This document shows positions 1 through 10,714 of a stretch of DNA of 64,000 nt, piece by piece; the stretch's first letter is position 1; every line of letters begins with the position of its first letter. The DNA lies in contig NZ_KL503803.1 in assembly GCF_000709795.1 (NCBI RefSeq), forward strand, positions 248,001 to 312,000. Reading direction: 5' to 3'. The notes below the pieces were generated by a model. The model did no database searches. It saw only the letters and a program-made list of their open reading frames with translations, and had not been told where the DNA came from. The stretch is from Bartonella bacilliformis Ver097 (GTDB lineage: Bacteria; Pseudomonadota; Alphaproteobacteria; Rhizobiales; Rhizobiaceae). Position numbers and translations under genes: made by a program.

Positions 1-345
1 TCTACACTATGTATGGGGCAAGCTGCATCTATGGGATCACTACTTTTAACAGCAGGAGCAAAGGGGCATCGTTTTTCATTGCCGAATGCACGTATTATGG
101 TACATCAACCATCTGGTGGTTTCCAAGGTCAAGCTTCTGATATTGAACGGCATGCACAAGATATTATAAGGATGAAACGGCATTTGAATGAAATTTATGT
201 CCAACATACAGGGCAGGATTACGAAATTATTGAGAACACGCTTGATCGTGATCATTTTATGACAGCAGAAGAAGCTAAGATATTTGGTTTGATTGACGAT
301 GTTATACAATATCGTGCAGAAACTGAAAAAGAAGAGAAAGATTAG
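1..345 (+). CDS. clpP: ATP-dependent Clp protease proteolytic subunit (3' part)
   Basis: The reading frame is already open at base 1, so this is the C-terminal 114 residues of ClpP, the serine peptidase barrel that degrades proteins unfolded by ClpX or ClpA. The catalytic triad is visible: Ser in GQAASMGS (visible residue 10), His in MVHQP (residue 35) and Asp in LDRDHF (residue 84). The spacings of 25 and 49 residues match E. coli ClpP. The gene lies 206 bases before clpX, its partner ATPase, as in many alphaproteobacteria. The true start is outside the window; the ATG at base 13 is internal. Confidence 0.96.
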   Translation, partial: STLCMGQAASMGSLLLTAGAKGHRFSLPNARIMVHQPSGGFQGQASDIERHAQDIIRMKRHLNEIYVQHTGQDYEIIENTLDRDHFMTAEEAKIFGLIDDVIQYRAETEKEEKD

Positions 346-551
346 GGAGTTTTTTACAGAAAATAGCATTTATTAAACATGTAAGGATTGCCTTTAAAAT
401 AACTATTTTTAAATATAAAATCCTACGAAGATAGTAAATATTTAAAAATATTGTAGCGTTCTTAATTTTTTATAGTCTTTATATTTGTGGTTATGAAAAA
501 CTTCTTTAATAGAGACGAGCTGTTTGTGTGTTGGAGTGAAAGGAAAGTGAA

Positions 552-1826
552 ATGAGCAAAGTTAGCAATAGTGGGAGCGAACCAAAAAATACACTCTATT
601 GCTCATTTTGCGGCAAAAGTCAGCATGAAGTGCGTAAGCTCATTGCAGGACCTACTGTATTTATCTGTGATGAATGCGTAGAGCTGTGTATGGATATTAT
701 TCATGAAGAAAATAAGTCTTCAGGTATTAAGACGCGTGATGGTGTTCCTACTCCACAAGAGATTATAGAGGTTCTTGATGATTATGTTATTGGGCAGCGA
801 TATGCAAAGCGTGTTCTTTCTGTTGCTGTTCATAATCACTATAAGCGTCTTGCACATCAGTCTAAAAATAATGCTATTGAGTTAGCAAAATCAAATATTC
901 TTCTTGTTGGACCAACGGGATGTGGAAAAACTTATTTAGCACAAACATTGGCACGCATCATTGATGTACCTTTTACTATGGCAGATGCCACGACCTTGAC
1001 TGAAGCGGGTTATGTAGGTGAAGATGTTGAAAATATTATTTTGAAACTTCTTCAATCCGCTGATTATAATGTTGAACGTGCACAGCGTGGTATCGTGTAT
1101 ATTGATGAAGTTGATAAAATCTCTCGTAAAGCTGATAATCCATCGATTACAAGGGACGTTTCGGGTGAGGGGGTTCAGCAAGCATTGCTAAAAATTATGG
1201 AAGGGACAATAGCCTCTGTTCCTCCGCAAGGTGGGCGTAAGCATCCACAGCAAGAATTTCTTCAAGTTGATACAACAAATATTTTGTTCATTTGTGGGGG
1301 CGCTTTTGCTGGCTTGGAACGTATTATTTCGGGGCGTGGTGAAAAAACTTCAATTGGTTTTTCTGCTACTATTAAAGCGCCAGATGAGCGTCGCGTTGGT
1401 GAAATTTTTCACGATTTAGAGCCTGAAGACCTTGTTAAGTTTGGTTTAATACCAGAATTTATTGGTCGTCTTCCCATTATTGCTACCTTGGAAGATTTAG
1501 ATGTTGATGCACTTGTTCGAATTTTGTTACAGCCAAAAAATGCTTTAGTTAAGCAGTATCAACATCTTTTTGAGATGGAAAATGTCGAATTAACGTTTCA
1601 TGAAGACGCTTTACGCGCTATTGCTAATAAGGCGATTGAGCGTAAAACAGGTGCTCGTGGTTTACGTTCGATTATGGAGAAAATTCTTCTTGATACTATG
1701 TTTGAATTACCAGCTCTTGAAGGTGTTCAAAAGGTAGTGATTTCAAGTGATGTTGTTGAAGGAAAGGCACATCCTCTCTATATTTATTCAGAGCGTGTAG
1801 AAGATAAAGAAAACGTATCTGCGTGA
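552..1826 (+). CDS. clpX: ATP-dependent Clp protease ATP-binding subunit ClpX
   Basis: This 424-residue AAA+ unfoldase has the family's usual length. The N-terminal zinc-binding domain has four cysteines (C17, C20, C39, C42). It is followed by Walker A GPTGCGKT (120-127), the substrate-gripping pore loop GYVG (about 153-156) and Walker B IVYIDE (about 181-186). It feeds unfolded substrates into ClpP, whose gene lies just upstream, and lon follows, so the first 4.4 kb is a protein-quality-control cluster. The start follows a purine-rich stretch (aaaggaaagtga). Confidence 0.97.
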   Translation: MSKVSNSGSEPKNTLYCSFCGKSQHEVRKLIAGPTVFICDECVELCMDIIHEENKSSGIKTRDGVPTPQEIIEVLDDYVIGQRYAKRVLSVAVHNHYKRLAHQSKNNAIELAKSNILLVGPTGCGKTYLAQTLARIIDVPFTMADATTLTEAGYVGEDVENIILKLLQSADYNVERAQRGIVYIDEVDKISRKADNPSITRDVSGEGVQQALLKIMEGTIASVPPQGGRKHPQQEFLQVDTTNILFICGGAFAGLERIISGRGEKTSIGFSATIKAPDERRVGEIFHDLEPEDLVKFGLIPEFIGRLPIIATLEDLDVDALVRILLQPKNALVKQYQHLFEMENVELTFHEDALRAIANKAIERKTGARGLRSIMEKILLDTMFELPALEGVQKVVISSDVVEGKAHPLYIYSERVEDKENVSA

Positions 1827-2003
1827 TGTAAGGTTATTGTATAAACGATAATAGGCACTATTTGGAATATATGTCTCTGGGCATTGTGATATGATTCTTG
1901 ATTTATTTATCTATCGTTACCATCTTCACTTATTATAGGTGGCTAGGTTTTTCTAGAGATGGTTTATAGAGTGAGGGAATCGTCAATTCCAGAAAGGTAA
2001 GAT

Positions 2004-4427
2004 ATGCAGTATATTGATGAAGAGACTAAGGTGATGGGAGAGCTTTACGCTGTTTTACCGCTCCGTGACATTGTTGTATTTCCACATATGATTGTTCCGC
2101 TTTTTGTTGGCAGAGAAAAGTCAATTCATGCTCTTGAAAAAACAATGGCAGAAGATAAGCCAATATTATTGGCTACGCAAAAAAATGCTGCTGATGATGA
2201 TCCAAAAGCAGAAGATATTTATGATATTGGTACGGTTGCTAATATTCTTCAGCTTTTAAAGCTTCCTGATGGGACTGTGAAGGTTTTGGTTGAAGGTACG
2301 GCGCGTGCAAAAATTAGCCAATTCATCACTAATGAAGATTATTATCAAGTTTATGCAGCTATTACAGAGGAATTTGAGGAAGATGAAGTTGAGATTGAAG
2401 CTCTTTCTCGATCGGTGATGGTTTATTTTGAAAAATATGTAAAACTTAATAAGAAAATTTCTCCTGAAGTTGTAAGTGCGGTTAGTCAGGTTTATGATCC
2501 TTCTAAACTCGCTGATACTATTGCTTCCCATTTAGTCATTAAACTTTCGGATAAGCAGGAAATTTTGGCTTTGTTGTCTATACGTGATCGTCTTGAGCGT
2601 GTACTTTCCTTTATGGAAGGAGAAATTTCTGTTTTACAAGTTGAAAAACGTATTCGCTCACATGTTAAACGGCAGATGGAAAAAACTCAACGAGAATATT
2701 ATTTGAATGAGCAGTTGAAGGCTATTCAGAAAGAGTTAGGAGCAAGTGACGATAGTCGCGATGAACTATCTGAGTTAGAAGAACGCATTAAAAGAACAAA
2801 ACTTTCAAAGGAGGCACGTGCAAAGGCTGGTGCAGAGCTTAGAAAATTACGTAATATGTCTCCTATGTCTGCAGAGGCAACAGTTGTACGTAATTATCTT
2901 GATTGGCTTTTAGCTGTACCTTGGGGAAAAAAATCAAAAATTAAGAATGATTTGGACTTTTCTGAAAAAGTGATGGAAAATGAACATTTTGGTCTTGAGA
3001 AAATTAAAGAACGAATCATTGAATATTTAGCAGTACAAAGTCGATCATCGAAAATAAAAGGTCCTATTATTTGTCTCTTAGGTCCTCCAGGTGTTGGAAA
3101 AACATCACTTGCACGCTCTATAGCAAAGGCGACAGGTCGTGAATATGTTCGCATTTCATTAGGAGGGGTCCGGGATGAATCAGAGATTCGTGGACATCGT
3201 CGGACTTATATTGGTTCTATGCCTGGAAAAATTATTCAATCCATGAGAAAATCTAAAAAAACCAATCCTCTTTTCTTGCTTGATGAAATTGATAAAATGG
3301 GTCAAGATTTTCGTGGGGATCCTTCATCAGCTTTACTAGAAGTGCTTGATCCTGAACAAAATGGTACATTCATTGATCACTATTTGGAAATAGAGTATGA
3401 TCTTTCCGATGTGATGTTTGTTGCAACTGCAAATACGCTTAACATTCCAGGGCCATTAATGGATCGAATGGAAATTATTCGTATTGCAGGTTATACTGAA
3501 TGTGAAAAGATGGAGATTGCTAAACGGCATCTTTTACCAAAGGTATTAAAGGAACATTCTCTATCTAAAAAAGAGTTCAGTGTTTCTGATGATGCAATAA
3601 GGTCGATTATTCAGTTCTACACACGTGAAGCTGGGGTCCGTAACCTTGAGCGTGAGGTAATGAAATTAGCTCGCAAATCAGTTACAAAAATTCTTAAAAA
3701 TAATCAGAAGTCTATAGAAATTACAGAAGATAATATTGGCGATTTTCTAGGAATAAAGCGTTATCGCTTTGGTCAAGTTGAAGGGGAGAATCAGATTGGT
3801 GTTGTTACTGGGCTTGCATGGACTGAAGTTGGTGGAGAATTGTTGACCATTGAAGGAGTGATGATGCCTGGTAAAGGCAAAATGACTGTGACTGGAAATT
3901 TACGTGATATCATGAAAGAATCAATTTCTGCGGCGGCGTCTTATGTACGTTTTCGTGCTGTTGATTTTGGCATTGAGCCAACGCTGTTTGAAGAGCGTGA
4001 TATTCATGTTCATGTCCCAGAGGGAGCAACACCAAAGGATGGTCCATCAGCTGGGATCGCAATGGTGACAGCAATTGTTTCAGTATTAACGGAAATAGCT
4101 GTTCATAAAGATATTGCAATGACTGGTGAAATTACTTTGCGTGGGCGTGTTTTACCGATTGGTGGATTGAAAGAAAAATTACTTGCGGCTCTTCGGGGAG
4201 GAATTAAAAAAGTTCTCATTCCTGAAGAAAATGCAAAGGATTTGGTTGATATTCCTGATGATGTCAAAAATAATATAGAAATTGTTCCTGTAAGTCATGT
4301 TAGTGAAGTACTTAAGCATGCGTTAGTTTGCTTTCCTGAAGCTATTGAATGGACAGATCCTTCTAAAAAAGTATCTACGACTGTTAGAACAGGAAGCGAT
4401 GATGAAAGCATACCGGTTGCACATTGA
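2004..4427 (+). CDS. lon: ATP-dependent protease La (Lon)
   Basis: This 807-residue protein has the full Lon layout. An N-terminal substrate-recognition domain (about 1-300, including a coiled-coil stretch around 215-270) is followed by an AAA+ module with Walker A GPPGVGKT (360-367) and Walker B FLLDEID. The C-terminal peptidase has the Ser-Lys dyad: S682 in KDGPSAG and K725 in GGLKEK, 43 residues apart as in E. coli. Lon degrades misfolded and some regulatory proteins in the cytoplasm. A ribosome binding site (gaaagg) precedes the ATG. Confidence 0.97.
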   Translation: MQYIDEETKVMGELYAVLPLRDIVVFPHMIVPLFVGREKSIHALEKTMAEDKPILLATQKNAADDDPKAEDIYDIGTVANILQLLKLPDGTVKVLVEGTARAKISQFITNEDYYQVYAAITEEFEEDEVEIEALSRSVMVYFEKYVKLNKKISPEVVSAVSQVYDPSKLADTIASHLVIKLSDKQEILALLSIRDRLERVLSFMEGEISVLQVEKRIRSHVKRQMEKTQREYYLNEQLKAIQKELGASDDSRDELSELEERIKRTKLSKEARAKAGAELRKLRNMSPMSAEATVVRNYLDWLLAVPWGKKSKIKNDLDFSEKVMENEHFGLEKIKERIIEYLAVQSRSSKIKGPIICLLGPPGVGKTSLARSIAKATGREYVRISLGGVRDESEIRGHRRTYIGSMPGKIIQSMRKSKKTNPLFLLDEIDKMGQDFRGDPSSALLEVLDPEQNGTFIDHYLEIEYDLSDVMFVATANTLNIPGPLMDRMEIIRIAGYTECEKMEIAKRHLLPKVLKEHSLSKKEFSVSDDAIRSIIQFYTREAGVRNLEREVMKLARKSVTKILKNNQKSIEITEDNIGDFLGIKRYRFGQVEGENQIGVVTGLAWTEVGGELLTIEGVMMPGKGKMTVTGNLRDIMKESISAAASYVRFRAVDFGIEPTLFEERDIHVHVPEGATPKDGPSAGIAMVTAIVSVLTEIAVHKDIAMTGEITLRGRVLPIGGLKEKLLAALRGGIKKVLIPEENAKDLVDIPDDVKNNIEIVPVSHVSEVLKHALVCFPEAIEWTDPSKKVSTTVRTGSDDESIPVAH

Positions 4428-4490
4428 TTCATTTTTTGAATTTATAATTGTATTTCTCACAGTAATGAAAGCCATTTTTTGGGAAAGGAC

Positions 4491-4515
4491 TTTATTTTTT
4501 TTGAAAAAAAATAAA
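4491..4515. repeat. Perfect A/T-only palindrome upstream of hup
   Basis: Twelve bases (4491-4502) are followed by one G and then their exact reverse complement (4504-4515). Both arms contain only A and T, so this would be a weak hairpin in RNA but a strongly bent, easily melted tract in DNA. It lies in the lon-hup gap. It may be a weak terminator for lon or an upstream promoter element for hup; neither is shown by the sequence. Confidence 0.4.
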
Positions 4516-4653
4516 AAAAACGTAAATAACTGTGATTATTGCTAAAAAAACAATGTACTAAGATAAAATAATTCTTCAGTTTACTACAGTTTTCAATAAA
4601 CTTGCTCATAATCGGTTAAGTTATATCCGGTGATACAGGAAAGGAAATATTCA

Positions 4654-4932
4654 ATGAATAAAAGTGAATTGGTTAACTCCATTGCTGCAAAAGCAGGTGT
4701 CTCAAAAGCACAAGCTGGTTCTGTTTTAGATGCCTTTATTGCTTCTGTAACAGAAGCTTTAGGAGAAGGGGGTGATGTGCGTCTTCCAGGTTTTGGTTCT
4801 TTTGAAGTTTCTCGGCGTGCTGCTACAAAGGGACGTAATCCTTCGACAGGTGCAGAAATTAATATTCCAGCGCGTTCTGTCCCTAAGTTTTCTGCGGGCA
4901 AAAATCTTAAAGAAGCTGTTAATAAACGGTAA
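4654..4932 (+). CDS. hup: DNA-binding protein HU
   Basis: This 92-residue histone-like protein compacts and bends DNA. The family signature is clear: start [15 protein letters not shown], the GFGSFEV turn, and the beta-arm with the conserved GRNPSTG and IPA elements. An upstream in-frame ATG at 4630 would add eight residues. I chose 4654 because the HU family starts with MNK and because aggaaagga lies at a suitable distance before it. A strong terminator follows directly, so the gene is probably monocistronic. Confidence 0.96.
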   Translation: MNKSELVNSIAAKAGVSKAQAGSVLDAFIASVTEALGEGGDVRLPGFGSFEVSRRAATKGRNPSTGAEINIPARSVPKFSAGKNLKEAVNKR

Positions 4933-4947
4933 TTTGAATTCCGTTTT

Positions 4948-4982
4948 AAAAACCCGGTTTATTAATAAGCGGGTTTTTTTGA
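4948..4982 (+). terminator. Rho-independent terminator of hup
   Basis: A stem of AAACCCG (4950-4956) with CGGGTTT (4970-4976), a 13-base loop and a run of T lies 18 bases after the hup stop codon. Confidence 0.85.
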
Positions 4983-5220
4983 AGAAAGCTTTTTAGTCTT
5001 TTTTCAAAGATAGGCATTTTATAAAGAGTTGTTAGCAGGGGGGGAGTGTGGCATTTATCCTTTACGTTTTCAGATAAGATATTGCCAGTTTATGAGCGCT
5101 GATTTTGGGTGTAAATAGTAATTTTGATTTTCGACTAATATACTGATTGATCTATATAGTTGAATTTACCATGATAACTAGAGTATTGGCTATTGGCTCT
5201 ACATAAAGTTATTGTTGATT

Positions 5221-5260
5221 ATCGCTAATTATTTTAGAGAATGTTATTAGCGATTTTTTC
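5221..5260 (+). terminator. Orphan rho-independent terminator
   Basis: A perfect 9-bp stem, ATCGCTAAT (5221-5229) with ATTAGCGAT (5246-5254), is followed directly by a T run. It reads on the plus strand, but no plus-strand gene precedes it after the hup terminator 240 bases upstream. It may therefore end a small RNA, or be the remnant of a lost gene. Confidence 0.6.
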
Positions 5261-5392
5261 AAGGGGAAAAAGATATAATCCTAGTTATATTTTATGATGA
5301 GCTTTCATTAAATTAAGAGACTTAAAATGTTTTTTCTCTTAAACTGTTTAACAAGTGTTAAACTAGAGTTGGTGTTTATTGATATAGATAGC

Positions 5393-5424
5393 CCAAAATA
5401 ATTGATTTACCAGTGTGTAAATCA
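5393..5424 (-). terminator. Possible terminator of trmFO
   Basis: An 8-bp perfect stem (5403-5410 with 5417-5424, loop of 6) is followed on the minus strand by a T-rich tract. It lies about 210 bases beyond the trmFO stop codon. The long distance makes this tentative. Confidence 0.35.
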
Positions 5425-5636
5425 TTAATATACAGGCTATTAAAATAGAGAGAAAATTTTTTAGACGTTAAAGCTTCTACTTGGAGTGTTCATATTCGTC
5501 CAGGCATTCTTTTTCAAAATTGGAAAGAGCAATAGGGTTTTTGTGCTGTACTGATTAAAAGTTTTTAAACAGATCGAAGGTGAGTCAACAGGTGTTTTAT
5601 TAAGATCAAGTCCAAAAATTGATTTTAAAGTTATTT

Positions 5637-7025
5637 TTATCTGTTTAACCACCGTGTGCAATCATTTAAGGCTCGTTCAACGATAGCTCGCCTCTTTGCT
5701 ATTTTTTTTTCTTTGTGTTGCATAGTTTTTCTTTGATGATTTGTAGAATCAATAGGTGGAAAAAGACCAAAATTGATATTCATTGGTTGGAAGGATTGTT
5801 TTTCTGTTTCTTGAGTTACAATATGCCCGCTGGTAATGTGATTTAAAAGGGCTCCGAATGCTGTAGTTTTTGGTGGCAAAGATGGGTAAGTATTATTATA
5901 TTCAGCAACAGCGAAGCGTCCGGCAAGAAGTCCTATTGCAGATGATTCTACATAGCCTTCGCAACCTGTAATTTGTCCAGCAAAACGCAATTGAGGTTTC
6001 TTCTTTAAACGAAGAGTTTCATCTAGAATGGTTGGTGAATCGAGGTAGGTATTGCGGTGAAGACCACCAAGACGTGCAAACTCTGCTTTTTCAAGACCGG
6101 GGATTGTTCTAAAGATACGAACTTGTTCATTATATTTCAGTTTTGTTTGAAAGCCAACCATATTATAGAGAGTGCCAAGCATATTATCTTGCCGTAATTG
6201 TACAATGGCATAAGCTTTAATTGTAGGGGTATGGGTATTAGTTAATCCCATAGGTTTCATGGGACCATGCCTTAAGGTTTCAACACCACGTGCGGCCATA
6301 ACTTCGATTGGTAAGCATCCATCAAAATAAGGTACATTTTCAAATTCACGAAATTCTATTTTTTCTCCATCTTTTAACGCTTGAATAAATGCTTCATATT
6401 GTTTTTTATCGAGAGGGCAGTTAATATAATCTTTGCCAGTTCCTCCAGGACCAATTTTGTCATAGCGAGATTGATACCAACAAATATTCATATTAATGCT
6501 ATCGGTATAAATGATGGGTGCAATGGCATCAAAAAAAGAAAGAGCTTCTGTTCCTGTTATTGTTTGTATTGCATGAGCAAGTGCAGGTGAAGTAAGAGGA
6601 CCGGTTGCAATAATAACATTGTGCCAGTTTTCAGGAATATCATAGATTTCTTCACGTTTTATGGTTATAAGAGGATGATTTTTGAGTGCTTCTGTAACAG
6701 TTTGAGAAAATCCATCACGATCAACAGCAAGTGCGCTTCCAGCTGGCACTTTATTGGCATCTGCAGCTTTCATAATTAGGGATTTAGCTAATCGCATTTC
6801 AGCATGTAAAAGTCCTACAGCATTTGTTAATGAATCATCCGAACGGAATGAATTTGAACAGACGAGTTCTGCAAGTTTATCGGTTTTGTGAGCTTCAGAT
6901 AGTCTTTGTGGTCGCATTTCGTGCAAAATAACAGGGATTCCTAATTGAGAAATTTGCCAACTTGCTTCACTTCCTGCTAAACCACCGCCGATGATATGGA
7001 TTGGGAGATTTAATTTATTTAACAT
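5637..7025 (-). CDS. trmFO: Methylenetetrahydrofolate--tRNA-(uracil-5-)-methyltransferase TrmFO
   Basis: This 462-residue folate- and FAD-dependent enzyme makes 5-methyluridine at position 54 of the tRNA T-loop. The N-terminal FAD-binding motif is [12 protein letters not shown] (about residues 11-22). Further TrmFO signatures are [17 protein letters not shown] and, later, [14 protein letters not shown]. The usual family length is about 440-470. It is transcribed opposite to its neighbours and stands alone between a hairpin-rich gap and tRNA-Leu. The older name for the family is gid. Confidence 0.95.
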   Translation of the reverse strand: MLNKLNLPIHIIGGGLAGSEASWQISQLGIPVILHEMRPQRLSEAHKTDKLAELVCSNSFRSDDSLTNAVGLLHAEMRLAKSLIMKAADANKVPAGSALAVDRDGFSQTVTEALKNHPLITIKREEIYDIPENWHNVIIATGPLTSPALAHAIQTITGTEALSFFDAIAPIIYTDSINMNICWYQSRYDKIGPGGTGKDYINCPLDKKQYEAFIQALKDGEKIEFREFENVPYFDGCLPIEVMAARGVETLRHGPMKPMGLTNTHTPTIKAYAIVQLRQDNMLGTLYNMVGFQTKLKYNEQVRIFRTIPGLEKAEFARLGGLHRNTYLDSPTILDETLRLKKKPQLRFAGQITGCEGYVESSAIGLLAGRFAVAEYNNTYPSLPPKTTAFGALLNHITSGHIVTQETEKQSFQPMNINFGLFPPIDSTNHQRKTMQHKEKKIAKRRAIVERALNDCTRWLNR

Positions 7026-7115
7026 GATTTAACTTTAGCAAAAGCAATGTTGTCTGAAAAGCATAGATTTTTTATCTATAAATTTTGTGAAAAAATATAT
7101 TTCTAGTTTTTTTCT

Positions 7116-7143
7116 TTGATTGGTTGAAATTGAATGGTATAGA
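7116..7143 (+). promoter_or_regulatory. Candidate sigma-70 promoter of tRNA-Leu
   Basis: TTGATT (7116-7121) and TATAGA (7138-7143) are 16 bases apart and lie about 40 bases before the tRNA. Both boxes resemble the vegetative consensus. This is a pattern match only. Confidence 0.4.
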
Positions 7144-7181
7144 AACACCGCTTGTATGAGATTATTGGTTTACAGGTTTAA

Positions 7182-7264
7182 GCGGGTGTGGCGAAATTGG
7201 TAGACGCACCAGATTTAGGTTCTGGCGGGAAACTGTGGGGGTTCGAGTCCCTCCACCCGCACCA
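7182..7264 (+). tRNA. tRNA-Leu (anticodon UAG)
   Basis: The cloverleaf closes with acceptor GCGGGTG paired to CACCCGC. The anticodon stem CCAGA/TCTGG holds loop TTTAGGT with anticodon TAG at 7216-7218. A variable arm is present as expected for class II tRNA-Leu, and the T-loop is GTTCGAGTC. The 3' CCA is encoded. Confidence 0.96.
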
Positions 7265-7425
7265 AGGCGATTGCTTTGTATGCAACGGATTTCCGAATAT
7301 TTTGAAAATCCATTTCATGTAAACTGGACATTCAAGTGTTAGCATGTTGGTCTGGCACATAGTGTTGGATATCGTTGTTCCCGGAGCGAGGTTATGAGCC
7401 TCCTCAAAGAAATGAAGGTTGTTCG

Positions 7426-8853
7426 ATGCAGGTTACCGAGACAATTAATGAAGGACTGAAGCGCGAAATTCAAGTCGTGATTCCAATGAAAGATTTGGAA
7501 GCGAAGTTAAATGAACGATTGGATGATACTAAGGGGAAAATCAAGTTGAATGGTTTTCGCCCTGGTAAAGTGCCTTTTAGTTATTTACGAAAAATGTACG
7601 GTAAATCTTTTATGGTTGAAGTTTTGAATGAAATCATTAATGATGCTCCTCGTTCTATTTTGGTTGATCGCAATGAACGTTCAGCAGTGCAACCACAAAT
7701 TGACATCAATGAAGATCAAAAAGTTCTAAATGGCGAGGCCGATTTTATTTTCAATTTAAAATATGAAGTTTTGCCAGAATTTGAAATTAAAGATTTTAAA
7801 GATATAGAAATCACTCGTGAAATTGCTGATGTTTCTGAACAGGAGATTGATGAGGAAGTAAAAAAAATCCTTTCTTCTACTCGTAGTTATTTGGAAGGGG
7901 ATGGTCCTTCTGAAGATGGTGATCGCGTTACAATCGATTATCTCGGAAAAATTGATGATGTCTCATTTGATGGTGGAACAGGTCATGATGTGCAATTGGT
8001 TCTTGGCTTGAACCAATTTATTCCTGGCTTTGAGAAACAGTTAGTTGGTGTAAAAGCTGGTGATACAAAAGCGATTTCTGTTAAGTTCCCTGATAATTAT
8101 GGTGTTGCACATTTAGCTGGTAAAGATGCAGTTTTTGACATCACTGTTAAGGCTGTATCCAAACCAGATGAGCTAAAAATTGATGATGAAGCAGCTAAAA
8201 AGCTTGGTTTAGAATCTCTCGACCGTTTGCGTGAAGTTGTTCGAGGGCAGATTGAAAATCAATATGGCTTAATGACGCGTCAAAAAATTAAGCGTCAAAT
8301 TCTTGATTCATTAGATGCTGATTATAATTTCGTGATTCCTGAACGTCTTGTAGAAATTGAATTTAATAATATATGGGCTCAAGTTAATAGCGATTTACAA
8401 AAGTCGGGTAGAAGTTTTGAAGATGAAAATACTACAGAAGAAAAAGCACGGGAAGAATATCATATGCTTGCGCAGCGTCGTGTTCGTCTTGGTTTAGTGC
8501 TTTCTGAAATTGGGATGAAAGCTAATATTCAAGTCAGTGAAAGTGAGTTACAAACAGCAATTTTTGAGCAGGTTCACCAATATCCTGGGAAAGAAAAAGA
8601 AATTATGGATTTTTTTCGTCGTACGCCAGAAGCTATCGCGAATTTACGTGCACCTATTTTTGAAGAAAAAGTTATTGATTATTTACTGACACATATAAAA
8701 ATTAAAGATGAAAAAGTAACAGTCGAAGAATTGATGAAAGAATTTGATGAATCAGATGCAATCAAAAAAAGCTCAGTTAGGAAAACAGCTGCTTCAGATA
8801 ACAAAGAATCTACCGCAGTTAAAAAAAAGATCTATAGTGGAAAAAAAGTGTAA
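7426..8853 (+). CDS. tig: Trigger factor (ribosome-associated chaperone/prolyl isomerase)
   Basis: This 475-residue chaperone binds ribosomal protein L23 at the exit tunnel and shields nascent chains. The ribosome-binding signature GFRPGKVP is in the N-terminal domain. An FKBP-type domain follows in the middle (around 150-245, with [13 protein letters not shown] and PGFEKQLVG), then the helical C-terminal substrate-binding domain, ending in a lysine-rich tail. I chose ATG 7426, where the family start MQVTET lies, over an upstream in-frame start at 7375. A gaagg ribosome binding site precedes it. Confidence 0.95.
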   Translation: MQVTETINEGLKREIQVVIPMKDLEAKLNERLDDTKGKIKLNGFRPGKVPFSYLRKMYGKSFMVEVLNEIINDAPRSILVDRNERSAVQPQIDINEDQKVLNGEADFIFNLKYEVLPEFEIKDFKDIEITREIADVSEQEIDEEVKKILSSTRSYLEGDGPSEDGDRVTIDYLGKIDDVSFDGGTGHDVQLVLGLNQFIPGFEKQLVGVKAGDTKAISVKFPDNYGVAHLAGKDAVFDITVKAVSKPDELKIDDEAAKKLGLESLDRLREVVRGQIENQYGLMTRQKIKRQILDSLDADYNFVIPERLVEIEFNNIWAQVNSDLQKSGRSFEDENTTEEKAREEYHMLAQRRVRLGLVLSEIGMKANIQVSESELQTAIFEQVHQYPGKEKEIMDFFRRTPEAIANLRAPIFEEKVIDYLLTHIKIKDEKVTVEELMKEFDESDAIKKSSVRKTAASDNKESTAVKKKIYSGKKV

Positions 8854-8918
8854 AAGAATAGGAAGATGTAGCCAAAAAAGACACCTAAAAGCGTAATTTG
8901 TGAACTGATAGAATGGAT

Positions 8919-8949
8919 CTAATAAAACTGAGCCTTTTATTAGTTTTTT
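8919..8949 (+). terminator. Rho-independent terminator of tig
   Basis: A perfect 9-bp inverted repeat, CTAATAAAA (8919-8927) and TTTTATTAG (8935-8943), has a 7-base loop and is followed by six T. The stem is AT-rich but has the canonical form and lies 66 bases after the tig stop. Confidence 0.7.
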
Positions 8950-9022
8950 GTGCTATGTTTGCCCTAATGGCAATTGTAGATTAGCCGTTGAGTATGTTAA
9001 AATATTGATAATGGATTAACCA

Positions 9023-10522
9023 ATGCAAATGATTGATATTCGTACATCTGATCCTAAGCGCTTTATTCCTGGATCTACAGGTGATTGGGAGGTTGTTATT
9101 GGCATGGAGGTTCATGCACAGATTGTATCAGATTCGAAACTTTTTTCGGGTGCATCAACAAAATTTGGTGCTGAACCAAATAATCATGTATCGCTTATTG
9201 ATGCAGCTATGCCTGGTATGTTGCCTGTTGTTAATCAAGAATGTATTCGCCAAGCTATTCGAACTGGTTTAGGGCTAAAAGCTCAAATTAATTTGAAATC
9301 TGTTTTTGATCGTAAGAATTATTTTTATCCAGATTTACCACAGGGATATCAGATTTCACAGTTTCATTATCCGATCGTCGGTGAAGGAAAAGTCACTATA
9401 TCAATTGGGCCAGATTCAAATGGTCAATTTGAGGATGTTGAAATTGGAATTGAGAGGCTTCATCTTGAGCAAGATGCTGGAAAATCGATACATGATCAGC
9501 ATCCAACCATGTCTTTTGTAGATCTTAATCGTTCTGGTGTAGCCTTAATGGAAATTGTTTCCAAGCCTGATATACGTTCATCAGAAGAAGCGAAAGCTTA
9601 TATAACAAAATTGCGGATGATTCTTCGCTATTTGGGTACTTGTGATGGCAATATGGATGAGGGCTCTATACGTGCAGATGTCAACGTATCAGTTCGCCGT
9701 CCTGGGGAGCCTTTGGGAACTCGTTGTGAAATTAAGAATGTTAATTCTATTCGTTTTATTGGTCAAGCGATAGAGTATGAAGCACGTCGTCAAATTGCAG
9801 TGCTAGAAGATGGCGGTGTAATAGATCCAGAGACTCGGCTCTTTGATGCAGCTAAATGTGAAACGCGGTCTATACGTTTAAAGGAAGAGGCTCATGACTA
9901 TCGTTATTTTCCTGATCCTGATCTGTTGCCGTTGGAATTTGATCAAGCGTTTGTTGATGCTTTAGCTTCAGAATTGCCGGAGCTTCCGGATGATATAAAA
10001 GCGCGTTTTATCAATGACATGGGATTGACTGTTTATGATGCTTCTATTCTCATAACAGAAAAAGAAATTGCTGATTATTTTCAAAAAGTAGCACGTGGGC
10101 GTGATGGAAAAATGGTTGCTAATTGGGTGATCAATGATCTTTTAGGTGCTTTGAACAAAAATAATTGTAAAATTGAAGATACGCCAGTTAAACCAGACCA
10201 ATTAGGAGCAATTATTGATCTGATAGAAGAAGGGATTATTTCTGGAAAAATTGCCAAGGATTTATTTGAGATTATTTGGCATAAAGGGGGGGATCCACGT
10301 CAAATTGTGGAAGAACGTGGTATGAAGCAGGTGACAGATACAGGGACTATTCAAAGCGCTGTTGATGAAATTATGGCTAGTAACCCGGATAAAGTTTCTC
10401 AAGCAAAAGAAAAACCTGCTTTAATTGGTTGGTTTATTGGGCAAGTTATGAAGAAAACAGGAGGCAAAGCTAATCCTCAAACTGTTAATAAACTGATTAA
10501 AATGAAATTTGAAATAGATTAA
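9023..10522 (+). CDS. gatB: Aspartyl/glutamyl-tRNA(Asn/Gln) amidotransferase subunit B
   Basis: This 499-residue subunit is the kinase/tRNA-binding part of GatCAB, which converts Glu-tRNA(Gln), and in many bacteria Asp-tRNA(Asn), to the correct amidated form. Family landmarks are [12 protein letters not shown] near the N-terminus, then [23 protein letters not shown] and [13 protein letters not shown], and a C-terminal YqeY/tail domain. Its presence fits a genome that makes Gln-tRNA indirectly, and a gltX lies in this window. gatA and gatC are not adjacent. Confidence 0.96.
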   Translation: MQMIDIRTSDPKRFIPGSTGDWEVVIGMEVHAQIVSDSKLFSGASTKFGAEPNNHVSLIDAAMPGMLPVVNQECIRQAIRTGLGLKAQINLKSVFDRKNYFYPDLPQGYQISQFHYPIVGEGKVTISIGPDSNGQFEDVEIGIERLHLEQDAGKSIHDQHPTMSFVDLNRSGVALMEIVSKPDIRSSEEAKAYITKLRMILRYLGTCDGNMDEGSIRADVNVSVRRPGEPLGTRCEIKNVNSIRFIGQAIEYEARRQIAVLEDGGVIDPETRLFDAAKCETRSIRLKEEAHDYRYFPDPDLLPLEFDQAFVDALASELPELPDDIKARFINDMGLTVYDASILITEKEIADYFQKVARGRDGKMVANWVINDLLGALNKNNCKIEDTPVKPDQLGAIIDLIEEGIISGKIAKDLFEIIWHKGGDPRQIVEERGMKQVTDTGTIQSAVDEIMASNPDKVSQAKEKPALIGWFIGQVMKKTGGKANPQTVNKLIKMKFEID

Positions 10523-10714
10523 TCTCGTAAAGTAGAAAATATTTCTAGTCTGATATTTTCTCAGAGGGAGAACAATAAAAATTGAAAGTTTGTTGTTTGA
10601 AAGAGTTTTTAATGGTATTTCGTAAGAGTTTTCTTGCCTTTGGTGATTTTAAGAGTGATGTGAGTTTACTTCGATGATTAAGCTTATTTGCACTAGAGAA
10701 GTGAAATAGAGAAA

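Larger units (their letters stand above)
4983..5636. other. 654-base gap with three hairpins and no recognisable gene
   Basis: I find no credible coding region here. The gap contains three perfect inverted repeats. One at 5221-5254 is followed by T residues (annotated separately). One at 5346-5363 has a 7-base stem and a 4-base loop. One at 5403-5424 has an 8-base stem and a 6-base loop. A possible plus-strand promoter has TCGACT at 5131-5136 and TATAGT at 5155-5160, separated by 18 bases. A short reverse open frame at 5461-5661 overlapping the end of trmFO has no ribosome binding site or recognisable similarity, and I did not call it. Confidence 0.5.

Noticed and set aside
5461-5661. 66-codon minus-strand open frame overlapping the trmFO 3' end
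   Set aside because: No recognisable family or ribosome binding site, and it overlaps trmFO in another frame.
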